From NCBI GenBank assembly GCA_934120645.1, contig CAKOUO010000006.1:11752-75751 (forward strand): DNA of 64,000 bases. Reading direction: 5' to 3'. The notes under the pieces are model-generated. The model ran no database searches and was not told the origin of the DNA. It worked only from the letters and a program-made list of their open reading frames with translations. Below, one piece after another: positions 51,447 through 59,495 of the stretch. Position numbers and translations under genes: made by a program. This stretch comes from an uncultured Clostridia bacterium. Lineage in GTDB: Bacteria; Bacillota; Clostridia; TANB77; CAG-508. Each line of letters opens with the position of its first letter. Positions within the stretch are counted from its first letter, which is position 1.

Positions 51447-51923
51447 TTAATTAGCAAAAGTATGACATAAATTTACTAAATTATCATATTTGTTACCTAT
51501 TGATTTTATATCTAAAATTCTTGAATTATCATCATCTGAATTTTTAGAAAAATCAATCTTTATATAATCTTTTGGTAAAGCATCTTCAATAATTTCGCCC
51601 CATTCAATAATGCAAATACCATTTTCAAAATATTCTTCACCGCCTATTTCATAAAACTCTGAAGAGTCAGCAAGTCTATAAACATCAAAATGATAAATAT
51701 TAATATCATTTTTAGAATATTCATTAACAATAGTAAAAGTTGGGCTAGATATTTCATTTTCTAAACCAAAAAAAGACAAAATACCTTCTGTAAATTTAGT
51801 CTTGCCAGAACCTAAATCTCCAGAAAGAACAATTACATCTTTCTTATTTAAATAAGAGGCAAATTTTTTAGCAAACTGCAAAGTATCATCTGCAGATTTT
51901 GAATTAAACTTAAAATTAACCAC
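51447..51923 (-). CDS. tsaE: tRNA threonylcarbamoyladenosine biosynthesis ATPase TsaE
   Basis: This 158-residue P-loop ATPase recycles the TsaB-TsaD complex. Walker A is 'VLSGDLGSGKTKFTEGILSF', followed by 'ISSPTFTIVNEY' and 'YHFDVYRLADSSEFYEIGGE' and 'ICIIEWGEII'. The frame extends 17 codons further upstream, but the GTG at 51923 follows an aggagg site and gives the normal N-terminus, so it is used here. First gene of the leftward t6A operon. Confidence 0.95.
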   Translation of the reverse strand: MVNFKFNSKSADDTLQFAKKFASYLNKKDVIVLSGDLGSGKTKFTEGILSFFGLENEISSPTFTIVNEYSKNDINIYHFDVYRLADSSEFYEIGGEEYFENGICIIEWGEIIEDALPKDYIKIDFSKNSDDDNSRILDIKSIGNKYDNLVNLCHTFAN

Positions 51924-51962
51924 GAAAAATCCTCCTAAATTAGTTAAACTTACATAAACAAT

Positions 51963-51991
51963 ATTATAATACAAAAAAATAAAAAATTCAA
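51963..51991 (-). promoter_or_regulatory. Promoter of tsaE-tsaB-rimI
   Basis: Minus strand TTGAAT (51991-51986), 17-base spacer, TATAAT (51968-51963). It lies back to back with the promoter of the mreB-like gene. Confidence 0.75.
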
Positions 51992-52000
51992 TGAAACCTA

Positions 52001-52029
52001 TTGATAATTTTAAATAATTGTAATATAAT
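52001..52029 (+). promoter_or_regulatory. Promoter of the mreB-like gene
   Basis: TTGATA (52001-52006), 17-base spacer, TATAAT (52024-52029), leaving a leader of about 80 bases before the ATG at 52117. Confidence 0.8.
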
Positions 52030-52116
52030 CGTAATGAATTTGTAATGAAAAAGAAACAAAACCTAAAGACAAAAAAATAGAAGAGTAAATATATAATATA
52101 GAAGGGAAGATATTAC

Positions 52117-53124
52117 ATGTTTAAATTTGGATTTGGACAAGATATAGGAATAGATTTAGGTACAGCAACAGTAATTGTATATGTTAAAGGAAAAGGTATT
52201 GTATTAAGAGAACCATCAGTTGTAGCAGTTGACAATAACTCTGGAGATGTACTAGCAGTTGGAGGAGAAGCAAGAAGAATGCTTGGAAGAACTCCAGGAA
52301 ATATAATAGCAACAAGACCACTAAGAGAAGGAGTTATATCAGACTATACAGTTACAGAAAAAATGTTAAAATATTTTATCGGCAAAGTATGTGAAAAATC
52401 ACTATTCGCACCAAGAATTATGATATGTATACCTTCACAAGTAACAGAAGTAGAGAAAAAAGCTGTAATAGATGCAGCAGTAGCAGCAGGAGCAAGAAAA
52501 GTCTATTTAATAGAAGAACCAATAGCAGCAGCAATAGGTGCAGGAATAGATATAGCAAAACCATGTGGAAATATGGTAGTAGATATCGGAGGAGGAACAT
52601 CAGATATAGCTGTAATTTCATTAGGAGGATCAGTTGTAAGTTCTTCTATAAAAGTAGCAGGAGATAAATTTGATGAATATATAGTAAAATATATAAAAAA
52701 GAAGCATAATGTAGCAATCGGAGAAAGAACAGCAGAAGATTTAAAAGTAAATATAGGATGTGTATATCCAAAAATTCAAGATGCAGAAATGGATATAAGA
52801 GGAAGAGATTTATCAACTGGATTACCAAAAACAGTTACAATTCACTCAAGCGAAATGTTAGAAGCATTAATAGAACCAGCAATGATGATTGTAGATGCAG
52901 TACATGGAGTATTAGAAAGAACACCACCAGAATTAGCAGCAGATATTAGTGATAAAGGAATTTATATGACAGGTGGAGGTTGTTTAATAGATGGATTAGA
53001 TAAACTTTTACAAGAAAAAACAGGAATTAATGTTATGATAGCTCAAGACTCTGTATCATGTGTAGCATTAGGAACAGGAAAAGCACTAGATAATTTAGAT
53101 GTATTAGAAGGAAAGTCAAAATAG
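52117..53124 (+). CDS. mreB: Rod shape-determining protein of the MreB/Mbl family
   Basis: This 335-residue bacterial actin guides lateral wall synthesis. 'DIGIDLGTATVIVYVKGKGI' starts the fold, then 'REPSVVAVD', 'PLREGVISDYTVTEKMLKYF', 'IEEPIAAAIGAGIDIAKP', 'MVVDIGGGTSDIAVISLGGS' and 'YMTGGGCLIDGLDKLLQEKT'. Length is that of MreB/Mbl. mreC and mreD, usual neighbours of MreB, are absent, so this may be Mbl or another paralogue; the exact member cannot be told from sequence alone. Confidence 0.93.
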   Translation: MFKFGFGQDIGIDLGTATVIVYVKGKGIVLREPSVVAVDNNSGDVLAVGGEARRMLGRTPGNIIATRPLREGVISDYTVTEKMLKYFIGKVCEKSLFAPRIMICIPSQVTEVEKKAVIDAAVAAGARKVYLIEEPIAAAIGAGIDIAKPCGNMVVDIGGGTSDIAVISLGGSVVSSSIKVAGDKFDEYIVKYIKKKHNVAIGERTAEDLKVNIGCVYPKIQDAEMDIRGRDLSTGLPKTVTIHSSEMLEALIEPAMMIVDAVHGVLERTPPELAADISDKGIYMTGGGCLIDGLDKLLQEKTGINVMIAQDSVSCVALGTGKALDNLDVLEGKSK

Positions 53125-53132
53125 ATATTAAC

Positions 53133-53177
53133 AAAAATAGAATTGCAAATTGCAGAATTTAGCAATTCTATTTTTAG
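53133..53177 (+). terminator. Intrinsic terminator between mreB and mtaB
   Basis: Arms aaaaatagaattgc (53133-53146) and gcaattctattttt (53162-53175) with a T run inside the right arm. Confidence 0.88.
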
Positions 53178-53198
53178 ATAAAAGGAGAAAAATATACA

Positions 53199-54513
53199 AT
53201 GAGTAAAGTAGTAAAATTTATAACACTTGGCTGTAAAGTAAATCAATATGAAACAAACGCAATGGCACAAAAATTCTTAGAAAAAGGATATGAAATAATA
53301 GAAGAAGAAACAAAAAAAAATGAAAATAAAATTCCAGATATTTGTATAATAAATACATGCACAGTAACAAATATGTCAGACAGAAAATCAAGACAAATGT
53401 TAAGAAGAGTAAAAGAAAATAATGAGAAAACTATAGTAGTAGCTTGCCGGATGTTATGCACAAGTGGCTAAAGAAGAATTAAATAAAATACCAGAAATAG
53501 ATTTAGTATTAGGAAATAATGAAAAAGTAGATATTGTAAAACATGTAGAAGAATATATAAAAAATAACACTCAAAATATTGAAATAGAAGATGTAATGCA
53601 ATCAAGAGAATTTTCAGACTTTGGAGATATAACATTTACAGAAAAAACAAGAGCAGTTATAAAAATACAAGATGGATGTGATAGATTTTGCTCATATTGC
53701 ATTATTCCATATGCAAGAGGAAGAGTTAGAAGTAGAAAACCAGAAAGCATTATATCTGAAGTACAAAAAATTTCAGAAGAAGGAATAAAAGAAGTAGTTA
53801 TAACAGGCATTCATATAGCATCATATGGAAAAGATTTTAAAAACAATTACAATTTAATTGACTTATTAGAGGAAATAAACAAAATTGAAGGAATAGAAAG
53901 AATCAGATTAGGTTCAATAGAACCATTATTAATAACAGAAGAATTTGTAGAAAGATTAAAAAAATTAGAAAAAATATGCCATCACTTCCATTTATCTTTA
54001 CAAAGTGGATGTGATGAAACATTAAAAAGAATGAATAGAAGATATACAACACAGCAATTTAAGGAAATAACAGAAAGACTAAGAAAAACATATAATGATG
54101 TTAATTTAACAACAGATATAATAGTAGGTTTTCCAGGAGAAACAGAAAATGAATTCAATAAAACATACGAATTTTTAAAAGAAATTAAATTTTATAAAAT
54201 GCATATATTTAAATATTCACAAAGAAAAGGAACAAAAGCAGCTATAATGGAAAACCAAATACCAGGAGACATCAAAGAAAAAAGAAGCAAGAAGCTTATA
54301 GAATTATCTAACAAGAATGAGATTGAATATAACAAAGAATACATAGGAAAAGAAGTAGAAGTATTATTTGAAGAAGAAAAAGATGGAGTATATAAAGGAC
54401 ATACAGCAAATTATATGTTAATCCAATGTAAAACAAATGAAAATTTAGAAAATAAAATAAAAAAAGTAAAATGTGTAAAAGCAGATATTGATCATATAGA
54501 AGCAGAAATATAA
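53199..54513 (+). pseudogene. mtaB: MtaB, tRNA t6A37 methylthiotransferase, with one frameshift
   Basis: Radical SAM enzyme that turns t6A37 into ms2t6A37. The first frame (53199-53471) has 'FITLGCKVNQYETNAMAQKF' and 'DICIINTCTVTNMSDRKSRQ', the UPF0004 domain; the second (53464-54513) has 'QDGCDRFCSYCIIPYARGRV' (CxxxCxxC cluster) and a TRAM-like C-terminus. At 53447-53448 (gcttgCCgga) one extra C breaks the conserved G-C-Y-A-Q segment. Removing it gives a normal 437-residue protein. It is either a mutation or a sequence error. Downstream of mreB with its own aaaggag site. Confidence 0.9.
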
Positions 54514-54587
54514 ATTAAAATGTAAATATGTAACAAAAATGTAATAAATATGTAATAAAAACTTAACACAAAAAAAATTTAAAAAGC

Positions 54588-54616
54588 TTGATTAATAAAA
54601 AATTATATAGTATAAA
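54588..54616 (+). promoter_or_regulatory. Promoter of the 106-residue protein gene
   Basis: TTGATT (54588-54593), 17-base spacer, TATAAA (54611-54616), about 38 bases before the ATG. Confidence 0.65.
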
Positions 54617-54654
54617 TAAAATAGCTGAAATAAAATACAAAGGAGGAAATAATA

Positions 54655-54975
54655 ATGTCAGAATTAGATCAAAATAATACACCAAATGTATTTGGAGGAG
54701 TTTCATTTGAAAATACTGAAATAGAAGCAGAAGGAATGCCAGAAAATGCAGGAACAATAAGAAATACAGCATTACCTACAAAAGTAGGATTTTGGCAAAA
54801 ATTTAAAGCATTTTGGTTACAAGAAATAGATTGGAACAAGGAAATAAAAGTTGTATTAACACCAAAGCAACAAAAAGTAGAAGATGAAATAAATGAATTT
54901 TTACATCAAGAAATAACTTGGGAAAAAGTACATGACTTTTTATTCCAAGAAGTTACATTTGGAAAAAATAAATAA
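54655..54975 (+). CDS. Hypothetical 106-residue protein with repeated aromatic motif
   Basis: Not recognised. No signal or membrane segment. The N-terminal part is acidic and Asn-rich. The C-terminal part has a similar short motif three times: 'FWLQEIDWNKE', 'FLHQEITWEKV' and 'FLFQEVTFGKN', separated by 'LTPKQQKVEDEINE'. The repeated F-L-x-Q-E-(I/V)-(D/T)-W pattern suggests a small repeat protein or a binding motif. An aaaggagg site and a good promoter support expression. It lies just before the REP/RAYT unit. Confidence 0.6.
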   Translation: MSELDQNNTPNVFGGVSFENTEIEAEGMPENAGTIRNTALPTKVGFWQKFKAFWLQEIDWNKEIKVVLTPKQQKVEDEINEFLHQEITWEKVHDFLFQEVTFGKNK

Positions 54976-55006
54976 TGTCCTTTTGGGGACGTTTCCCAAA
55001 TGGACA
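54976..55006 (+). repeat. REP palindrome copy 4, left flank of the RAYT gene
   Basis: Thirty-one bases identical to copy 2 (TGTCCTTTTGGGG, ACG, TTTCCCAAATGGACA), immediately after the stop codon of the 106-residue gene. Confidence 0.95.
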
Positions 55007-55072
55007 AAATCAAAATAAAGTTTCAATTTGTAAGTATGTTTGCACAAATGTGAATTTTTTATGAAAAATGGG

Positions 55073-55117
55073 AAAAGAGTATAGCATATAAAAATAAAAT
55101 GTGCTATACTTTTTTTG
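55073..55117 (+). terminator. Intrinsic terminator upstream of the RAYT gene
   Basis: Arms agtatagca (55078-55086) and tgctatact (55102-55110), flanked by aaaa and followed by seven T residues. It isolates the transposase from upstream transcription. Confidence 0.8.
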
Positions 55118-55174
55118 ATATTTCTGGGGGAAAAATAAAGTGGGAAAGACAATAAAGATTAAGGAGAGTGCTAA

Positions 55175-55942
55175 ATGCCCAGATATAATAGACAATATAG
55201 TGAAATAAAAGTATATCATGTTATTATAAGAGGAATAAATAAACAGAATATCTTCTTAGATGACAAAGATAAAACAAAGTTCTTAAAAATACTAATTGAA
55301 ACAAAAGAAAAGTATGAATATGAAATTTATGCGTATTGTTTAATGAGTAATCATATCCATATTGTTATTTATGATAAAAAAAACAAATTATCAACAATAA
55401 TGCAAAGCATAGAAATAAGTTATTCACTATACTTTAACAAAAAATATAACAGAATAGGACACCTATTTCAAAATAGATTTTTGAGTAAAAAGGTAGAAGA
55501 TAGAAATTATTTTATGCAAGTATGCAGATATATTCATAAAAATCCATTAAAAGCAGGAATTGCAAAGACAGAAGAATATAAATGGAGCAGTTTTAGAGAA
55601 TATATAGGAAAACCTTCTATTAGCAATTGTGAAAAATTACTATCAGTATTTTCAAATAATGAAATAGAAGCCAAAAAATATTTTGTTCAATTTCATAATA
55701 TTAATAGTGATAAAGAAATTCATGAATTACTTGAATTTGAAATGGAAGAAAAAATTAGTGATGAACAATTAAAAAAATATATAAGTGAAACATTAGAAAT
55801 GGATAATATATATCAAATTATAGAATTAAATAAAAAAGAAAGAAATAAATTACTAGCAAAAATAAAAGAAACAAAAGAAATTACAAGTGTTCAAATAGCT
55901 AGAGTTTTAGGAATAAGTAGGAAAATAGTAGAAAGAGCATAA
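55175..55942 (+). CDS. REP-associated tyrosine transposase (RAYT, Transposase_17)
   Basis: This 255-residue protein is a Y1 HUH transposase of the IS200/REP type. It begins 'MPRYNRQYSEIKVYHVIIRG' and carries the HUH motif 'YAYCLMSNHIHIVIY' (H-x-H, about residues 50-64). 'IGHLFQNRFLSKKVEDRNYF' and 'MQVCRYIHKNPLKAGI', with the catalytic Tyr in 'QVCRYIHKNP' (about 116), follow. The C-terminal 60 residues contain a helix-turn-helix-like 'TSVQIARVLGISRKIVE'. REP copies 4 and 5 flank it in inverted orientation, the hallmark of RAYT loci. It probably acts on these palindromes. Confidence 0.93.
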   Translation: MPRYNRQYSEIKVYHVIIRGINKQNIFLDDKDKTKFLKILIETKEKYEYEIYAYCLMSNHIHIVIYDKKNKLSTIMQSIEISYSLYFNKKYNRIGHLFQNRFLSKKVEDRNYFMQVCRYIHKNPLKAGIAKTEEYKWSSFREYIGKPSISNCEKLLSVFSNNEIEAKKYFVQFHNINSDKEIHELLEFEMEEKISDEQLKKYISETLEMDNIYQIIELNKKERNKLLAKIKETKEITSVQIARVLGISRKIVERA

Positions 55943-55989
55943 AGTGACTTTTAATTAATAATAGATAAAAAGGACATTATAAAATAAAA

Positions 55990-56020
55990 TGTCCTTTTGA
56001 GAAACGTCCCCAAAAGGACA
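55990..56020 (-). repeat. REP palindrome copy 5 (inverted), right flank of the RAYT gene
   Basis: Thirty-one bases read on the minus strand as TGTCCTTTTGGGG, ACG, TTTCTCAAAAGGACA. A partial second copy (aaaaggacat ... atgtcctttt, about 55969-55998) forms another hairpin with it. It ends 13 bases before the radA ATG and overlaps the radA leader. Confidence 0.9.
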
Positions 56021-56032
56021 AAGGAGGTAAAA

Positions 56033-57405
56033 ATGGCGAAGAATAAAACGGTGTTTGTGTGTAATGAGTGTGGATATGAGTCTGCAAAATGGTTAGGAAA
56101 GTGTCCTGCTTGTAATAGCTGGAATACATTTTTTGAACAAAAAATAGTAGAAAGTAAAAATAGTTCTCTTAAGTCTGGAATAGAAAAGGGAAAACTAAAT
56201 GTTCCACAAAAGCTTAATACATATGAAGCTAAAGAGACAATAAGGACATCAACAGGATTTGATGAATTGGATAGAGTTTTAGGGGGGCGGTTTAGTAAAA
56301 GGTTCATTAATTTTGTTAGGTGGAGAGCCAGGTATAGGAAAGTCTACATTAATTTTGCAATTATGTGATAAAGTAAATGGAGAAGGATCAGTTTTATATG
56401 TTTCAGGTGAAGAGTCAGCTGAGCAAATAAAATTAAGGGCGGATAGATTACGGTATAAAAAATGATGATATTTTATTTTTGGGAGAAACAGATATTGATA
56501 TTGTAAATCAAAATATTATAAATTTAGATCCTAAATTGGTTATAATAGATTCTATTCAAACTATGTATTCAGAAGATATTCCAGCTGCCGCAGGAAGTGT
56601 AAGTCAAGTTAGAGAAATTACATCACAAATTATGAGAGTTTGCAAATCTAGAAATATAACAACAATTATTATAGGTCATGTTACAAAAGATGGAAATATT
56701 GCAGGACCTAGAGTATTGGAACATATGGTAGATACAGTTCTTTATTTAGAAGGAGAAAGATATTTTTCGTATAGAATTTTAAGAGGTGTAAAAAATAGAT
56801 TTGGTTCTACAAACGAAATAGGAATGTTTGAAATGAGAGGAGAAGGAATGTGTGAAATTACAAATCCGTCAGACATTCTAATTTCAGAAAATGAAGATAA
56901 TCCAGCAGGCTCATGTATTGTTTCTTGCATGGAAGGTACAAGGTCAATGTTAGTAGAATTACAAGCATTAACAGCTCAAAGTGTTTTTGGGTATCCAAAA
57001 AGAACAGCAAATGGTATTGATTATAATAGACTTGCATTATTGATAGCTGTTTTAGAAAAAAAGGCTGGATTAATGCTTGGTGGACAAGATGTATATCTAA
57101 ACGTAGTTGGAGGATTGAAAATAAATGAACCATCAATAGATTTAGGAATTGTAATGGTAACAGCATCAAGTTTTAAAAACATACCAATTCCTAAAGACAC
57201 AGTTATTATGGGAGAAGTTGGACTAACAGGAGAAGTTAGAAAAATTAATTTAATAGAAAAAAGATTAAAAGAAACAGAAAAACTAGGATTTAAACAATGC
57301 ATTATACCAGAAAGTAATAAAAAAGGGTTGAAAGAAAAATTTAAATTAGATATAATAGGTGTCAAAGATATAAATGAAGCAATGAAAAAATTAGGTCTTA
57401 AATAA
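56033..57405 (+). pseudogene. radA: DNA repair protein RadA, with two frameshifts
   Basis: RadA is a RecA-like helicase in recombinational repair. Fragment one (56033-56368) has the zinc finger 'VCNECGYESAKWLGKCPACN'. The middle, in another frame, encodes the Walker A 'GGEPGIGKSTLILQL' and 'LYVSGEESAEQIKLRADRL'. The last part (56479-57405) has 'LVIIDSIQTMYSEDIPAAAG', 'KNRFGSTNEIGMFEM' and the Lon-like domain. Frameshifts of +1 lie at 56282-56288 (a G run before cgg) and 56451 (ttaCggta). Corrected length is 456 residues, normal. disA follows, the usual order. The ATG has an aaaggagg site. Confidence 0.92.
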
Positions 57406-57429
57406 AGAAAAGACAGAAGGGGGAAAATC

Positions 57430-58500
57430 TTGAGAAAGAATAAAGATGATAACATTACAGACTTATTAAGAGTAATTGCACCTGGTACACCAATAAGAGA
57501 TGGACTGGAAAACATATTAAGAGCAAAAACAGGAGCACTGCTACTTATAACAGATAATAATGATGTTATAAAAGAAATTGTAGATGGTGGATTTACAATA
57601 AATGAAGATTATACATCATCAAAATTATATGAATTAGCAAAAATGGATGGAGCAATTGTTTTAAGTGGAGATTTAAAAAAGATATTATTTGCAAATGCAC
57701 AATTAATACCATCTAGGGAAATAGAAACACAAGAAACAGGTACAAGACACAGAACAGCAGAAAGAACAGCAAAACAAACAGGAGAACTAGTTATAAGCAT
57801 ATCTCAAAGAAGAAACATTATAACAATATTTAAAGGTAATTTTAGATATATTCTAGAAGATACAAATGCAGTATTAAATAAAGCAAACCAAGGAATACAA
57901 ACACTAGAAAGATATAAAAAAGTATTTGATAATAGACTAGACATATTAAATGAATATGAATTTAATGATATAGTTACACTAAAAAATGTTATAGATGTAT
58001 TACAAAGAGCAGAGATGGTAATGAGGATTGCAGATGAAATACAAAGACAAATTTATGAACTAGGAAATGATGGTAGACTTGTAAAAATGCAATTAGACGA
58101 ATTAATAGGTGGTTTAGAAAAAGAAGAAATGCTAATAATAAAAGACTATATGGCATCAAACAAAAAGAAAAGAACACCTGAAAAAATATTAGAAGAATTA
58201 TCAGAAATTCCATATGAAGAAATTAATAAAGAAACAACAATCTCAAAATTACTAGGATATGAAACATTTGATAATTATGATGAAGTAGGCGTATATACAA
58301 GAGGTTATAGAATATTAAACAAAATACCAAGAATGCCATCAAATATAGTAGAAAACTTAATCTTATCATTTAAATCATTCCAGCACATATTAGCAGCAGA
58401 CATAGAAAGTCTTGATGAAGTTGATGGAATAGGAGAAGTAAGAGCAAGAACAATAAAACAATCACTAAAAAGAATGCAAGAACAATTTATGTTCGAATAA
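57430..58500 (+). CDS. disA: Diadenylate cyclase DisA
   Basis: This 356-residue protein joins two ATP into cyclic di-AMP and scans DNA for branched structures, delaying sporulation when damage is present. The DAC domain holds 'AKMDGAIVLSGD' (DGA at 73-75) and 'TGTRHRTAERTA' (RHR at 106-108), both catalytic motifs intact. A helical spine and a C-terminal HhH domain ('LDEVDGIGEVRARTIKQSL') follow. The start is TTG after a gaaggggg site. It lies 24 bases after radA, as in other Bacillota. Confidence 0.96.
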   Translation: MRKNKDDNITDLLRVIAPGTPIRDGLENILRAKTGALLLITDNNDVIKEIVDGGFTINEDYTSSKLYELAKMDGAIVLSGDLKKILFANAQLIPSREIETQETGTRHRTAERTAKQTGELVISISQRRNIITIFKGNFRYILEDTNAVLNKANQGIQTLERYKKVFDNRLDILNEYEFNDIVTLKNVIDVLQRAEMVMRIADEIQRQIYELGNDGRLVKMQLDELIGGLEKEEMLIIKDYMASNKKKRTPEKILEELSEIPYEEINKETTISKLLGYETFDNYDEVGVYTRGYRILNKIPRMPSNIVENLILSFKSFQHILAADIESLDEVDGIGEVRARTIKQSLKRMQEQFMFE

Positions 58501-58539
58501 AAAAATAAACAAGCGAAAAAAGAGAAAGGAAGATAAAAA

Positions 58540-59319
58540 ATGAAAATAGCAAAAAAAATAATTTGGATAATAGCTTTAATAGCTATAATAGTTTTAATAG
58601 GAGCATTAGTATATGGATATTATAAAAAACAAACAGTTAATATTCAAAATCCAACAGTAACAATGGAGGTAGAAAACTTTGGAACAATAAAAATGGAACT
58701 ATATCCAGACCAAGCACCTGAAGCAGTAGCAAATTTTATAACATTAGCTAATAATGGATTTTATGATGGAACAACTTTCCATAGAATAGTAAAAGACTTT
58801 ATGGTACAAGCTGGAACAAAAAATGGAGATAAAACAACAGATGCAAAATTAGGAGATTTAAATAAAACAGATGACACAACATCATATTGCATAAAAGGAG
58901 AATTTCTAGCAAATAATGTAAAAAACACATTAAAATTTGAAGAAGGTACTTTAGCAATGGCAAGAGCAAACTATACACAAGCATCTTCAACTCTAACAAA
59001 AGAATCTTATAATTCAGGATGCTCACAATTCTTTATAATGACAAAAGAAAATACAAGTTTAAATGGATACTATACAGCTTTTGGTAAAGTAACAGAAGGA
59101 TTAGATATTTTACATCAAATTGAAAATGTAGAGGTAACAACAGCAGAAGGAGAAGAAAGTTCACAAAATTCAGAAGTTAGTACACCTGTAAATCCTCCAA
59201 AAGTTACATCAATAAAAGTAGAAACATATGGTGTAGATTACGGAAAACCAAATACATTAAAACCATTTGATTATAATTCTTGGCTTTATAGCCAATATTC
59301 AAGTAGTTCACAAAATTAG
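58540..59319 (+). CDS. Membrane-anchored cyclophilin-type peptidyl-prolyl isomerase
   Basis: This 259-residue protein has an N-terminal hydrophobic anchor (about residues 9-28) and an extracytoplasmic cyclophilin domain (about 40-235): 'LYPDQAPEAVANFITLANNG', 'TFHRIVKDFMVQAGTKNGD' and 'NSGCSQFFIMTKENTSLNGY' are the active-site blocks, including the catalytic Arg of F-H-R. A Ser/Glu-rich insert near 205-220 is unusual. It would speed folding of exported proteins such as the surface proteins nearby. Confidence 0.92.
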   Translation: MKIAKKIIWIIALIAIIVLIGALVYGYYKKQTVNIQNPTVTMEVENFGTIKMELYPDQAPEAVANFITLANNGFYDGTTFHRIVKDFMVQAGTKNGDKTTDAKLGDLNKTDDTTSYCIKGEFLANNVKNTLKFEEGTLAMARANYTQASSTLTKESYNSGCSQFFIMTKENTSLNGYYTAFGKVTEGLDILHQIENVEVTTAEGEESSQNSEVSTPVNPPKVTSIKVETYGVDYGKPNTLKPFDYNSWLYSQYSSSSQN

Positions 59320-59381
59320 TTACTATATGGATAAATATTTTTAATAAATTTTTTATATTTAAGAGTATATAAAAAATAAAA

Positions 59382-59474
59382 AAACACTTGCTAATTTTTT
59401 TAGCAAGTGTTAAAATAATTATAGATTAAAAAAAAACCGATTTTTTTCGGAAAAATTTTTTTAATCTTTTTTTA
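59382..59474 (+). terminator. Two successive hairpins between the cyclophilin gene and pyrG
   Basis: First hairpin: aacacttgcta (about 59382-59392) with tagcaagtgtt (about 59401-59411), without a T run. Second: agattaaaaaaa (59423-59434) with tttttttaatct (59456-59467), inner ccga/tcgg pairs, followed by seven T residues, a strong terminator. It directly precedes the pyrG site, so it may be an attenuator controlling pyrG. Confidence 0.8.
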
Positions 59475-59495
59475 TTTTCAAAAGGAGGAAAAAAC

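Noticed and set aside
52425..52949. Open frames on both strands inside the mreB-like gene
   Set aside because: They are frame shadows of a well-conserved actin-like gene, with low-complexity Leu-rich or Arg/Ser-rich translations.
54976..55006. CRISPR-like repeat
   Set aside because: The 31-base unit recurs, but copies are kilobases apart, palindromic and in both orientations, without regular spacers; it is a REP element.
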